In this document: piece after piece, positions 36,138 through 45,663 of the stretch
Position numbering within the stretch: position 1 is the stretch's first letter
Layout of the letters: the number at the start of each line of letters is the position of its first letter
Assembly (NCBI GenBank): GCA_964036045.1
Contig: OZ038380.1
Coordinates: 186,508,298-186,572,297 of the forward strand
Origin: Eutreptiella sp. 'Long Island Sound 2002'
Taxonomy: Eukaryota; Euglenozoa; Euglenophyceae; Eutreptiales; Eutreptiaceae
Reading direction: 5' to 3'
Length of the DNA stretch: 64,000 bases
Translations under genes and position numbers: made by a program
The notes under the pieces: generated by a model
Database searches by the model: none
Seen by the model: only the letters and a program-made list of their open reading frames with translations
Told to the model about the DNA's origin: nothing

Positions 36138-39100
36138 ATGGTGAATTGGCAGGAAGCGGGCAGGACGTGGCCGCGGCCCCACCCCCATGCAGCACGCCTG
36201 CTGCGTGGGTTGGTTTGGGACCAGCACTACCGCCACAGCAACCCCCAGTGCGAAGGCGGCATGCCCAGGAGCTTCGAGCTCCGCACGGACATCGCCCCCG
36301 ACCGCCTGCAGGCCGTGGAGGACTGGCTGCGGGCGGAAGGGTACGAGTACCGCCACCAGCAGAGGCGCTGGAGGACGTGGACCCGGCCGGACAGGCCCGG
36401 CGAGGGGCTGCGCCCCGACGGGATTGAGGAGGACGAGGACCCCAACGCCTACCCGTCGGGCGCCTCGATCAACGTCTCCCTGTGGGACGTGATCGAGAAG
36501 AAGTTCCCGGAACCGGGGAGCGAGCGCAGGCTGCAGGGCAGCAGCAGCGCGTCTCCGGCGACGGAGAAACGGTCCGCCGGGGACAGGAAGCGGGACCGGA
36601 GGTGGCGGGAGTACCAGGAGTCCCTGGCCGCCGAAGCCGCCCAAGGCGCCAAGGGCGGAACCCCAGCCCCCAGTCCCCAACGGCCCAATGGTGGACACCA
36701 CCCCGGCTCCACCACCCTTGGCGACTACATCCAAGTCGCCAAGCAGACCCAGGCCAAGCCCCGTTCGCTGCTCCTGAAGGCCCGGCAGGCCTCAGCAGGC
36801 CCCAGCAGCGACATCGAGTCGGCCCACCGCGGGAGGACGCCGGCCGACCAGGCCAGCTCCAGCAGCAGGGTCGCTCCCGAAAGGGACGTGGCGCGCGCCT
36901 GTGAGCGCGCCTGTGGGGTGCCCTGCAACCGTCGGGTTGCCCGGCAACGGGCCCGGCAGTACAGCGCTGCCGTGGAGGGCGCCACCGGCATCGCCCAGGA
37001 GGAGGCTGCGCAGTGGGCGCATGGCATGGCCATCCACGCCCAGACCATGGCGGCCATTGCGGCCGGACTCACGGCCGCAGCCGCCCACGGGGCAGCGACC
37101 GCCTGGGTCAACGGTGAGTTGGCGGCAGCCGACGAGGAAGCCCGCCTGACGCAGGAGGCCATTGCCTGCAAGGAGGCCGAGGTGAAGGCGCTGGAAGAGG
37201 CGCTTGCCCAAGGGAGGGCAAAGAAGGAGGCGGAGGAAAGGGCCCACGCCGAAGCGACGGCTAAAGCCCAGGAGGACGCCGCCAAGAAGAAAGCCATCGA
37301 GGCCGCGCGACGGAAGGTCGCTGAGGAGAAGGCCAAGACGGAGGCGGAGCTGGCGGCATTGGAGGCGCAGAAGGCGCAGCTGCTGCAGGCCCGGGAAGCC
37401 GAGGCGGCTCGTGCTCGGGAAGAAGCCGAAGCGCGAGCTGCCGCAGCCACCGCCGCCGCAATGGAGGAGGCAGAGGCCAAACTCCGCCACGAGACTCCCC
37501 CGGGAGGATCGCGAGTGGAGACCCTTCGAAGGCTTTTCGAAGGGGACACCTCCTCCAGGATGAAGCTGGATGAGGCGGACACGGGCAGCAGTGGGAGCGG
37601 TGGCACCACCGCCCGTCGACGGAGGAAGGGCAAAGGGAAGACCCCCGAGAGGCCGCGGAGGCCAGCGGGTGGGCACCCCCACGACAGTGACCCCTTCTTC
37701 ACCGCCAGTGACGGGGATGAACGAGGCCGTCGACATCGCCAAGTGGTGGCTTGGACGGGCAAAGGTGGCGGAGACGTCCCCATGGAAGGTGAGGATGAGG
37801 ATCCCCCTCCTCCCTACCGGAGCTCCGAGTCCTCCGTGACCGAGACGCCCAGGTGGGGCGACATGGACGAGGATGACGACATGGAGTTCGGCATCACGAG
37901 GAAGCGCCCCTCCTCGGACCCACCGAGGCGACCCGGCGGAGACCCACCGGGACCCCCTGGCGGAGGACCATCAGGACCCCCTGGAGGACGCCCACCAAGT
38001 GGACCCCCTGGAGGCGGACCACCGGGCGGGGGAGGACCCCCTGGACCGGGCGGACCCGGCGGAGGCCCTCCTGGAGGACCCCCTGGGGACCCCGACGACC
38101 CACCAGGGAACGGCGACCCGGATACCACCTGGCGGTGGATTGTCTACCTCCGCAGGAGGGTCTTTGCCCTCGAGTGCGAGGTAGACACGGGCAAGGTCGA
38201 GATGGCTCGCATCTCCGGGGTCGCCGCGCGCGCGCAGAAGGACCTGGCCATCGCCAGGGCCGAGACCAAGTCGCTGACCAACGTCGTCAGCGGCCTGCAG
38301 GAGAGGCTGGATGCGCTGGAAGCCCGTGGGAGGGTCGGCAGCGACCACCCACCCCTGGAGTCTGGCTCGTCGGACGACGGCTGGGGACCCGGACCAGGTC
38401 CAGGCAGACCCCATGCCCCCGGCGGAGCCCCCAGGAGTCGCCCCAGCGCCAGTGCCCCCTCTCTCACCGCCCCCTCTCACCACAGCGCGGGCCGCCGCAA
38501 CGAGCGCGTGCCGCCCGGCAGTGGCAGTGAGGAATGGCGCGATGAGTGGCTCAGCGCGGACTACCACAACCGCCGTGCTCCACCGCGGACGCCTGTACGC
38601 CCCCGACGCCCGCCACCTGCCCCGGTGCCAATCCCCAGGGCTGGAGGACGTTATGGTGGACTCAGGGATGAAGGCCCCAGAGGAGACGTGGAGTGGGATG
38701 TCGGCGAAGGTGAGGACCTGGACCTGGACCTGGACCTGGAGGAGTTCGACATCAGCCCGCCGCGTGGTGTACGACGGGAGGCCGCTGAACGCAGCCGCCG
38801 GCGCCGTGATGAGGATGCGTACATGGATGCAGTACGGCGTGAACATTTTGGTTCAGCGTACGTGGAGGAACCGCGGCGTAGCCACAGAGACTCCATGGAG
38901 GAGATGGACGTGGCGGCTGTGGGAGTCCGTGGGCGAGGCCGATGGGAACCTCGGTCGACCTCGCGGCCGGCGTTCATGGTCTCTAAGGCCGCGGACGCCG
39001 CCGTGTGGGAAGACTTGAAGGACATCAAGCCCCCCATGTACGATGGCAACCCCCTCAACCTCGACCGCTTCTTGGAGAAGCTGGACGATTGGGGGCTGAC

Positions 39101-40469
39101 CGTCACTGAAGACCTGCCTCCCGCTGATGCGGAGAAGTATGTCTTCAAACGGTTCAGGTACCGCCTGCCGGAAGTGCTCGGCGAGCTATACTTCGTGGCG
39201 ACCAAGGAGGGGAAAATCAAGACCCTCAAGGACGCCAAGAAGTGGCTCAACGAGCAGGAGCGGGTGGACGCTCCGCAGGTGGCTGCCAAGCGCTGGAAGT
39301 CCATCAAGCTTGAGCATGATGGACGGGAGATCCGCCTACGGGACTGGCGTGACTTCCGAGGGAAATACACCCTCTTCCGCCGCAATGTGGAGGATTGGAA
39401 CGAGGGTGACGAGCAGGCTCGCCTGCTCTCCATGCTGCCGGAAGCATGGATCAAGAGGGTCACCAAGGAGGAATCCAAGAGGGCCAAGTCCAACCACACG
39501 GTCAAGATGATGCTCCCCAAGGAGTATCATACGAACGTTGTGTCTTGGGCGAAGAAGAACGTGGCCCGGGATGTCAAACGGCACTCCCTGCGGAACGCTC
39601 TTCTCATCACCGTCTCGGGCGATCGCGAGAAGACCGCGATCTGGCGCCTTGACGATTGTGAGTTGAGCGGCCAGACCATCCGTCTGCAGCCCCTCCCGGC
39701 GCGGATGAGCTGCGACGAGATCCTGGAGTGGGTTGGCGAGGAAGTACTCAAGGAGTACCGAAACCTCCACCACACCCGCGGGTTGAGGCCCGGCGACCGC
39801 GACGTCAACTACGTTGGCGAGGGACCTGGCGGGGAAGACGCCATGGACCCAGCGGGAGCCGGCGGCGATGAGACTCTCGTCGACGATGACGACGACGATG
39901 AGCCCGCCGAAGTGGCCGTCTGTGCCTTCGTGGCCAGGAACCTGAGCGCGGGGAGCAAGCCGGGAAACTGGAAGCCCCTGCAGCAGGGTTGGAGGAAGCA
40001 GGAGAAGAGGGACCCTCGCCGCATTGGCCACCCTCCGCTGTCCTTTGGGGAGTTCATACGAGCTCACCCGCAGGGCTGTTTCGTGTGTTATGGGAGGAAG
40101 AAAGGCTTCAACCATGACCACCGAACATGCCCCGTCCACAAGGCCGACACGGAGGCTTACAAGAAGGCGCACGGGTCGAAGAAGCGTGCGCCCGCGGGTA
40201 TCCGGGAAGCCAAGATGGAGGTGGACAAGGACGAGCTGGCCAAGCTGATGTCGTCGGTGGGAACCGAGTTGGCCAAGGAGATCCAGGAGATCAAGCGGAA
40301 CTGGGTCCCCAGGTCGGACAACAAGAACAAGGAGAACAACCAGAATGACCAGAACAAGGACAAGGACAAGAACAAGGGTAAAGGAGGAGGTAAAGGGGGA
40401 AGGAAGAAGGGCGTCAACGACGTTGAGGCCGAGGAGAACACCCCCTCTTCCACAACCGACGCCCCCTAG
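36138..40469 (+). CDS. Gag polyprotein of the gypsy-type element
   Basis: Start chosen at the ATG in GCCGCTGCCATGG (36,138), a good context; the frame is open a little upstream. 1,443 residues. The N-terminal third has an Ala/Glu/Lys-rich coiled coil (about 37,130-37,480) with EAEARAAAATAAAMEEAE; then a Gly/Pro-rich stretch of GGPPG repeats (37,920-38,110); an Arg/Pro-rich linker; a capsid-like gag region beginning DLKDIKPPMYDGNPLNLDRF with an LPEAW motif (about 39,010-39,450); and a zinc-knuckle-like CFVCYGRKKGFNHDHRTCPVH (40,078-40,140) with wider spacing than canonical CCHC. The Lys/Asn-rich tail ends at TAG (40,467). Gag forms the cytoplasmic particle and packages RNA. Confidence 0.85.
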   Translation: MVNWQEAGRTWPRPHPHAARLLRGLVWDQHYRHSNPQCEGGMPRSFELRTDIAPDRLQAVEDWLRAEGYEYRHQQRRWRTWTRPDRPGEGLRPDGIEEDEDPNAYPSGASINVSLWDVIEKKFPEPGSERRLQGSSSASPATEKRSAGDRKRDRRWREYQESLAAEAAQGAKGGTPAPSPQRPNGGHHPGSTTLGDYIQVAKQTQAKPRSLLLKARQASAGPSSDIESAHRGRTPADQASSSSRVAPERDVARACERACGVPCNRRVARQRARQYSAAVEGATGIAQEEAAQWAHGMAIHAQTMAAIAAGLTAAAAHGAATAWVNGELAAADEEARLTQEAIACKEAEVKALEEALAQGRAKKEAEERAHAEATAKAQEDAAKKKAIEAARRKVAEEKAKTEAELAALEAQKAQLLQAREAEAARAREEAEARAAAATAAAMEEAEAKLRHETPPGGSRVETLRRLFEGDTSSRMKLDEADTGSSGSGGTTARRRRKGKGKTPERPRRPAGGHPHDSDPFFTASDGDERGRRHRQVVAWTGKGGGDVPMEGEDEDPPPPYRSSESSVTETPRWGDMDEDDDMEFGITRKRPSSDPPRRPGGDPPGPPGGGPSGPPGGRPPSGPPGGGPPGGGGPPGPGGPGGGPPGGPPGDPDDPPGNGDPDTTWRWIVYLRRRVFALECEVDTGKVEMARISGVAARAQKDLAIARAETKSLTNVVSGLQERLDALEARGRVGSDHPPLESGSSDDGWGPGPGPGRPHAPGGAPRSRPSASAPSLTAPSHHSAGRRNERVPPGSGSEEWRDEWLSADYHNRRAPPRTPVRPRRPPPAPVPIPRAGGRYGGLRDEGPRGDVEWDVGEGEDLDLDLDLEEFDISPPRGVRREAAERSRRRRDEDAYMDAVRREHFGSAYVEEPRRSHRDSMEEMDVAAVGVRGRGRWEPRSTSRPAFMVSKAADAAVWEDLKDIKPPMYDGNPLNLDRFLEKLDDWGLTVTEDLPPADAEKYVFKRFRYRLPEVLGELYFVATKEGKIKTLKDAKKWLNEQERVDAPQVAAKRWKSIKLEHDGREIRLRDWRDFRGKYTLFRRNVEDWNEGDEQARLLSMLPEAWIKRVTKEESKRAKSNHTVKMMLPKEYHTNVVSWAKKNVARDVKRHSLRNALLITVSGDREKTAIWRLDDCELSGQTIRLQPLPARMSCDEILEWVGEEVLKEYRNLHHTRGLRPGDRDVNYVGEGPGGEDAMDPAGAGGDETLVDDDDDDEPAEVAVCAFVARNLSAGSKPGNWKPLQQGWRKQEKRDPRRIGHPPLSFGEFIRAHPQGCFVCYGRKKGFNHDHRTCPVHKADTEAYKKAHGSKKRAPAGIREAKMEVDKDELAKLMSSVGTELAKEIQEIKRNWVPRSDNKNKENNQNDQNKDKDKNKGKGGGKGGRKKGVNDVEAEENTPSSTTDAP
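40467..40469 (+). promoter_or_regulatory. In-frame TAG between gag and pol (candidate readthrough site)
   Basis: CCC TAG CGG: the frame continues without another stop for 1,355 codons into pol. A 3' CGG is a favourable context in known leaky stops. A GC-rich hairpin lies about 100 nt downstream (40,568-40,605). Gag-pol by stop readthrough is known in some retroelements. Confidence 0.55.
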
Positions 40470-43400
40470 CGGAGCCCCTGCAGCCAAGGGCCCCAGCTAG
40501 GGCGGTCGCAGGATGGTGACGTGGGAAGCGCCGATCCATCCCAGTCGGGAGTCGATAAGCACAAGGGGACTGCCGCGGGCGGAAGGCCCGGTCCGGCGCC
40601 CAGTCGCGGAGGCGGGGTGAGGGCAAGTGAAGGCACGAACCCTTGCACCCGTCCGTCCTTCGCGACCAAGAACGTGTTTGATGTACTACAGGATCTATCC
40701 GAGAGTATCGGAGGATCACCCGGACCGCAGCTGGATGCTGCAGATGGGCAGCCTGAGCCCATTGTCCACGACCTGCACCAGTCGCTTGTGGAGCTTCTGG
40801 AACGGCCGGAGATCCTGAGTTTGCACGCCGTGCGCCGTGTCGGTCGCGAGCGGCAGTTGCATCTCAAGGTCCGTGCCTTATGCGGGGAAGTGGAAAAGGT
40901 TTTCGACGTGTTGGTCGACACAGGAGCTCAAGTCAGCTTGGTCAAGGCTGGCTTGCTTCCGCCAGAGTGTCTTACCGACAGTCGGAAACCTGTCAGGCTG
41001 AAGGTGGCGAACGGCCAGTACATGGTGGGAGGCACGAAGGAAGCGGCCATTGGGCTGCAGTTCGTGAACCACCGTGAGCTGAGCCGCCCAGACCTCGGCA
41101 AGGAAATCCTCCTGCACGGTAGCTTCTACGAGGCCGAGATGGACTGGGACATGATCGTCGGGTACGACTTCATGATGGAGACGGACTCCGGCGTCCTCCC
41201 GGCCCAGGCCTCCATGACCCTGTACCAGGACGACCAACTCTCGTGGCTCTCGTCACCTGAGCACCATGTGGAATGCCGATGGATCCACCCCGAACGCAAT
41301 CAGCTCGAAGTGGCCGCGCTGGACACTGAGCCCACTGGGCCAGCAAACCAGGAGTACGGCGTAAGGCCCGAAGTGGCGAACCGAGTGGTCGCGGACCTGG
41401 GAGCTTCGGATCTGGCCCTGGATGCGTTCTCTTCAGGAACCTCCGCCCATCTGCGGGTGTGTGAGACGTACTGGAGCGCACAGGACTCTGCGTGGAAGAA
41501 GCACTGGGGTCCGCATCAGGGATTGATGTGGATCCATTGCCCCCGTTGGGACATTCCAAGAGCGATAGCGAAGATTCGCAAGGACCGCTCCAAGGCAGTG
41601 CTGGTTGTTCCTATGGGATGCACCGAGGAGGAAAGTACCCGACATTGGGTAGCCTCATTGACCAACATGACCTTGAACAAGGTCGTCCTACCGGCTGGAG
41701 AGAGTGTCTATCAGGACGCTAAGGGACAGCCCATGCCACCCCAGAGATGGCCAACTGAATTCCACTATGTGGATGGGGGCCTTGATCAGGCCGACACCAC
41801 GGACTCCGTGTGTGTCAACCGTATCATAGCAGAGCCTTGGAGGCAATGCTTTGCGGTTCCCCCTGTTGACATCGAGGAATCGGACTCCGAAGACCCCCTC
41901 ACTGAAGAGGAGTGGAATCTGGTTCAGGGGTATATGGATCGGCCCTTTCACGACTGGGGAAACCAGCGTGAGGGCAAAGGCCAGGACAAAGCCTGGTGGG
42001 AAGTGGACTCAATCGTCTCCGGTTCCTATGACGGGAATACCTTCGTGCAGAGGGTGCTGGATCACATGTCCAGCCAAGACGAGCCGCCTGGCGGTAACCC
42101 ACCCACCTACGGCGATCTGTTCCGAGGCAAGACCAGGGATGGCCCTTTGGGCCACCTGGGAAGACCGCCTGAGCTGAAAGCGAGCGGGGTCGCTACCCCT
42201 CAAGTAAGCTCCGTGGTTCAAGTGCCCGGAAAAGCCAAGGCGGAGTCCGATGACTGCCCCAAGATCCAGGCATTGAGGGCCAGGCTGAAACAGAAGTATG
42301 GTGATACCTTCTTCAGCGGTAAGCCTGTGTTCCCCCCACCGGTGCGTGGACCGTATGGCGAGGCCAAGATACGACTGAAGCAGGACCCCCGTGTGTATCG
42401 TCACCGGGAGTTTGCCCTGAGGGGCGAGAGGAAAGAGGCCATGGAGAAGATCCTCCGTGACTTCATCCAGAGAGGCTGGCTCGAGCCGTGCCACTCCGAA
42501 TGGGCCTCTCCTTGCTTCGTCGTCCCCAAGAAGGTTGCCGGTGAGTGGCGGCTCGTGGTCGACTACCGCGGCCTGAACGCCCAAACGCAGCACGACAGCT
42601 ATACGCTGCCCCTCATTGAGGACATGCTGCAAAAGCAACACCGGCAGAGGATCTTCACGGTGATTGACCTGAAACATGGTTATCATCAGATGCCTCTCGC
42701 CGAAGAGTCCCGTGCCTGCACAGCCATGAGCACTCCACTTGGACCTCTCCAGTGGAAGGTGATGCCCATGGGCGTCACCAACGGCAATGCGGCTTTTCAG
42801 CGGATGCTGGAGAACCTGCTTGAGCCGGTGCGCGACTGTGCGGACCCCTTCGTGGACGACGTGATCATCGCGTCCGGGGACCCCAGCATGAGCTACGAGG
42901 AGCTCCTGGAGGCACACGAGAGGGACGTCACTCGGGTGCTGGACCTTCTGGTTCGGCACAAGCTCACGGGCAGCAGTGACAAGGCCACCATTGCGGTAAG
43001 CGAGGTGGTCTTCGCTGGCCACGTAGTCGGAAACGGGCAGCGAAAGCCCATACCCGGCAAGGTGGCGGCGATTGAGCACTGGGAAAAGCCCAAAACGGTC
43101 TCTGAGCTACGGGCGTATCTGGGGTTCTGCAATTACTACTCGGGGTATATCAAAATGTATGCCGAGTATGCAGCCCCCATGACGACCATGCTCAAGGGCA
43201 ACCGAGAGGAGACCAAGAAGGGGTCCAAGAAGGCTTTGGTCTGGACTGAAGAGTCTGACCGTGCCTTTGAGGGGATGAAGCAGGCGCTGCTATCCGCAGT
43301 GGGTCTGCACCTCGTGGATCCCGACCGAGGGTTCGTCCTGCGCACCGACGCTTCCGACTACGCCATTGGCGCTGTGTTGGAGCAAGTGCTTGACGATGGG

Positions 43401-44537
43401 AGGCACGTGCCCGTGGCCTTCTGGAGCCGAGTCCTGGCGGAAGGCCAGAGACGGACGTGGACGCCCCGTGAAAAGGAGGCGTATGCCATCGTCATGGCTC
43501 TCAGGAAATGGGCTGGGTACATAGCCCTCCATCCCGTCACCGTCTGCACCGACCATCAGAGTCTGCAGTCGTGGCACAAGGAGCACGTGGACACCCCCTC
43601 AGGTCCCGCCTCCCGACGGGCAAGATGGCACGAGACCTTGGCCAAGTTCGACCTTACGGTTGTTTACATTCCTGGAAAGGATAACACCGTGGCGGACTGT
43701 CTCAGTAGGTGGGCCTATCCCGCCAGCAAGGGCATGCAGGATATCTCTGCCCATGGCGATGAGGCTGAGACCGCTGAAGCCAAGAAGATCATTGAAATGG
43801 AGCGCCTGATGGAGGAGGAGGATGTTAAATGCTTCGTCGTCATGGCCGCAGATGCCCCCCTCGCTTGGAGGGTGAGCAGAACGGTCAGTGTACTCGCCCC
43901 TGTGGGTGCCGCGGGCGGAAGGCCCGGTCCGGCACCCCCTGTGGGAACTGAGTCCGACAAGCACCTCTTCCCGGAGTCTTGCCTCCAGGACGACTGGACC
44001 GACGATTACGCCAAGTCTGAGGCCTTTGCGGCCGAGTATAGGGCTGTGACCGACCCTGACGACGGGCAGAAGTGGCCAAAGGGGCTGACCGAGGAAGATG
44101 GCAAGCTCTACCGGAATGGTAAGCTGCTAGTCCCGGAGTCCCGGGTGCTCGAGCTGTGTGAAGCTTGGCACCACCACATGCTGCACCCAGGGGTCAAGAA
44201 GCAAGCTCTTGACATGCAGCGTCGGTTCGAGATCGACCATATCGTTCTCTACACCGCCATCAAGAAGGTCAGGAAGGGTTGCTCGGTCTGTCAGGCCTGC
44301 AATCCCGACAACCGGAACGTCAAGGGGGAACCCCAATGGACCCCGGTTCCTGACCAGCCCATGGAAAGCGTGGCCATGGACGTCTTCTCCATGCCCGAGG
44401 TGCACATTGGCCCATACGACGTTGCGCAACGGATGCCGCTGTCATCGGCATTGCGATTTTTGAGTGTGTGGTCTGGTTCCATGGCATTTGCGGAATCCAG
44501 GCCAGTCGACGTGTGTCTCGAGACTATATATGCCTGA
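40470..44537 (+). CDS. Pol polyprotein (PR-RT-RNase H-truncated integrase)
   Basis: Same frame as gag after one TAG; no ATG near the 5' end, so readthrough fits. Aspartic protease DTGAQVSLV near 40,915; reverse transcriptase from about 42,330 with SPCFVVPKK, LVVDYRGLN and the catalytic FVDDVII (42,849); RNase H with LRTDASDYAIG, the E of REKEAY and CTDHQSL (43,335-43,570); integrase zinc motif HHHMLHPG...CSVCQAC (44,172-44,300); and the first part of the integrase core with MDVFSMPEV. After YDVAQRMPLSSA the reading no longer resembles integrase and ends at TGA (44,535), so the second D and the E of the catalytic triad are missing. FVDD instead of YxDD is a common variant. The element probably depends on integrase in trans. 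Confidence 0.92.
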   Translation, partial: RSPCSQGPQLGRSQDGDVGSADPSQSGVDKHKGTAAGGRPGPAPSRGGGVRASEGTNPCTRPSFATKNVFDVLQDLSESIGGSPGPQLDAADGQPEPIVHDLHQSLVELLERPEILSLHAVRRVGRERQLHLKVRALCGEVEKVFDVLVDTGAQVSLVKAGLLPPECLTDSRKPVRLKVANGQYMVGGTKEAAIGLQFVNHRELSRPDLGKEILLHGSFYEAEMDWDMIVGYDFMMETDSGVLPAQASMTLYQDDQLSWLSSPEHHVECRWIHPERNQLEVAALDTEPTGPANQEYGVRPEVANRVVADLGASDLALDAFSSGTSAHLRVCETYWSAQDSAWKKHWGPHQGLMWIHCPRWDIPRAIAKIRKDRSKAVLVVPMGCTEEESTRHWVASLTNMTLNKVVLPAGESVYQDAKGQPMPPQRWPTEFHYVDGGLDQADTTDSVCVNRIIAEPWRQCFAVPPVDIEESDSEDPLTEEEWNLVQGYMDRPFHDWGNQREGKGQDKAWWEVDSIVSGSYDGNTFVQRVLDHMSSQDEPPGGNPPTYGDLFRGKTRDGPLGHLGRPPELKASGVATPQVSSVVQVPGKAKAESDDCPKIQALRARLKQKYGDTFFSGKPVFPPPVRGPYGEAKIRLKQDPRVYRHREFALRGERKEAMEKILRDFIQRGWLEPCHSEWASPCFVVPKKVAGEWRLVVDYRGLNAQTQHDSYTLPLIEDMLQKQHRQRIFTVIDLKHGYHQMPLAEESRACTAMSTPLGPLQWKVMPMGVTNGNAAFQRMLENLLEPVRDCADPFVDDVIIASGDPSMSYEELLEAHERDVTRVLDLLVRHKLTGSSDKATIAVSEVVFAGHVVGNGQRKPIPGKVAAIEHWEKPKTVSELRAYLGFCNYYSGYIKMYAEYAAPMTTMLKGNREETKKGSKKALVWTEESDRAFEGMKQALLSAVGLHLVDPDRGFVLRTDASDYAIGAVLEQVLDDGRHVPVAFWSRVLAEGQRRTWTPREKEAYAIVMALRKWAGYIALHPVTVCTDHQSLQSWHKEHVDTPSGPASRRARWHETLAKFDLTVVYIPGKDNTVADCLSRWAYPASKGMQDISAHGDEAETAEAKKIIEMERLMEEEDVKCFVVMAADAPLAWRVSRTVSVLAPVGAAGGRPGPAPPVGTESDKHLFPESCLQDDWTDDYAKSEAFAAEYRAVTDPDDGQKWPKGLTEEDGKLYRNGKLLVPESRVLELCEAWHHHMLHPGVKKQALDMQRRFEIDHIVLYTAIKKVRKGCSVCQACNPDNRNVKGEPQWTPVPDQPMESVAMDVFSMPEVHIGPYDVAQRMPLSSALRFLSVWSGSMAFAESRPVDVCLETIYA

Positions 44538-45663
44538 ACTCAGGCGTTATCCTGTCCATCCTCCTGCATTTGCCTTATCCTGACCGTGGCGTGGTTTGGC
44601 ACTCTGTTCTGAGTGTGTTTACACGCCTATTTACCCAAGTTGTTGCTTGTTTTTCTGCCCTCCAGGATATGTGCATCTGTATGTTAAGTGTCATCAGCCC
44701 ATCGCTGAGGAATGGACTGTTTTTCACCACGAATCGGGATACAGAGGCGCCTTGAGTCGCCGTGTACATATCCTTACAGCCTGGTCCAGCCTGGACCAGT
44801 ACTTGATTACAGATTCTACTGTTTGAGTGCCCGTGATACCGTGTTGCCCTATTCGCTGTGATGTGTGGAGATCCTGATGGCGCCAGGCGGGAAGCCCAGT
44901 TGCCTGACTACACTCCCAGCGGTCCGCCACTGTCAGTCCCAGTGTGAGCCTACCGATTCGCAGACGCACTTGCATTCGGATGGCGGCCTCCGGTGCTCCT
45001 GACCTCGGTCAGTCTGCCTGGGAAACTGGTGGTTTGAGGAGTCGACGCCTCCGCCCACACTGCATGAGGACTCCCTCATGTATGGCCACGCTTCGTGGCA
45101 GTAGGGCGAGGGAAAAGACGGCCTTGATGCCCGATCCCTTCAGGAGGAGTTCCCTTACGATTTGGGGTTCGTAAGGAGTTCGACTATGGCACTCTGGACT
45201 CGCGTCGTATGGATATGGACATGGTGCGCCCGAGGAAGGACCCGTGGGGACTCTCCCCAGTCGGCGGGCCTTGGGAAGCTTTGGGTAGCCTGATGGATCT
45301 TTGTGGTCGCTCTCGACTTGTGGGGCCACCTCGGCCGTCGTGTGACGCCTATGTTGGCCGTGTATGCCACTGCCACTGTGGTGGTGACCGTAGCAGCCGG
45401 CACCCGGTGCGCCTTGTATGGGTTAACGGGTCCTTTGGATGCCGAACAATCGCCGCCAGGACCCGGGACTTGATACTTGATACTATACATGTGCTACAAG
45501 CTGTTACAGCAGCATACCTATCCCACTGTGGGATACCTATCTTACTGTGACATACTGAGGTGAGGATGTGACACACCCCCCCCCTTCAGGAAGTGGTCCT
45601 GGGTACCCGCTGCCATGCGTGGGTGTTATCGAGCCCCCCCAGGGTTTGCTCTAAGGAGGGGGG
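44538..45663 (+). other. Retrotransposon 3' non-coding region and polypurine tract
   Basis: 1.1 kb after the premature pol end, with no integrase remnants in any frame I read. It ends in AAGGAGGGGGG (45,653-45,663), the plus-strand primer immediately before the right LTR. Confidence 0.7.

Noticed and set aside
36725-40487. Long minus-strand frames opposite gag
   Set aside because: Shadows of a GC-rich coding strand. The plus-strand gag-pol has all recognised domains.
44538-45550. Spliced continuation of integrase downstream of pol
   Set aside because: Segments after plausible splice acceptors (for example after CTGCCCTCCAG near 44,665) do not resemble integrase in any frame.
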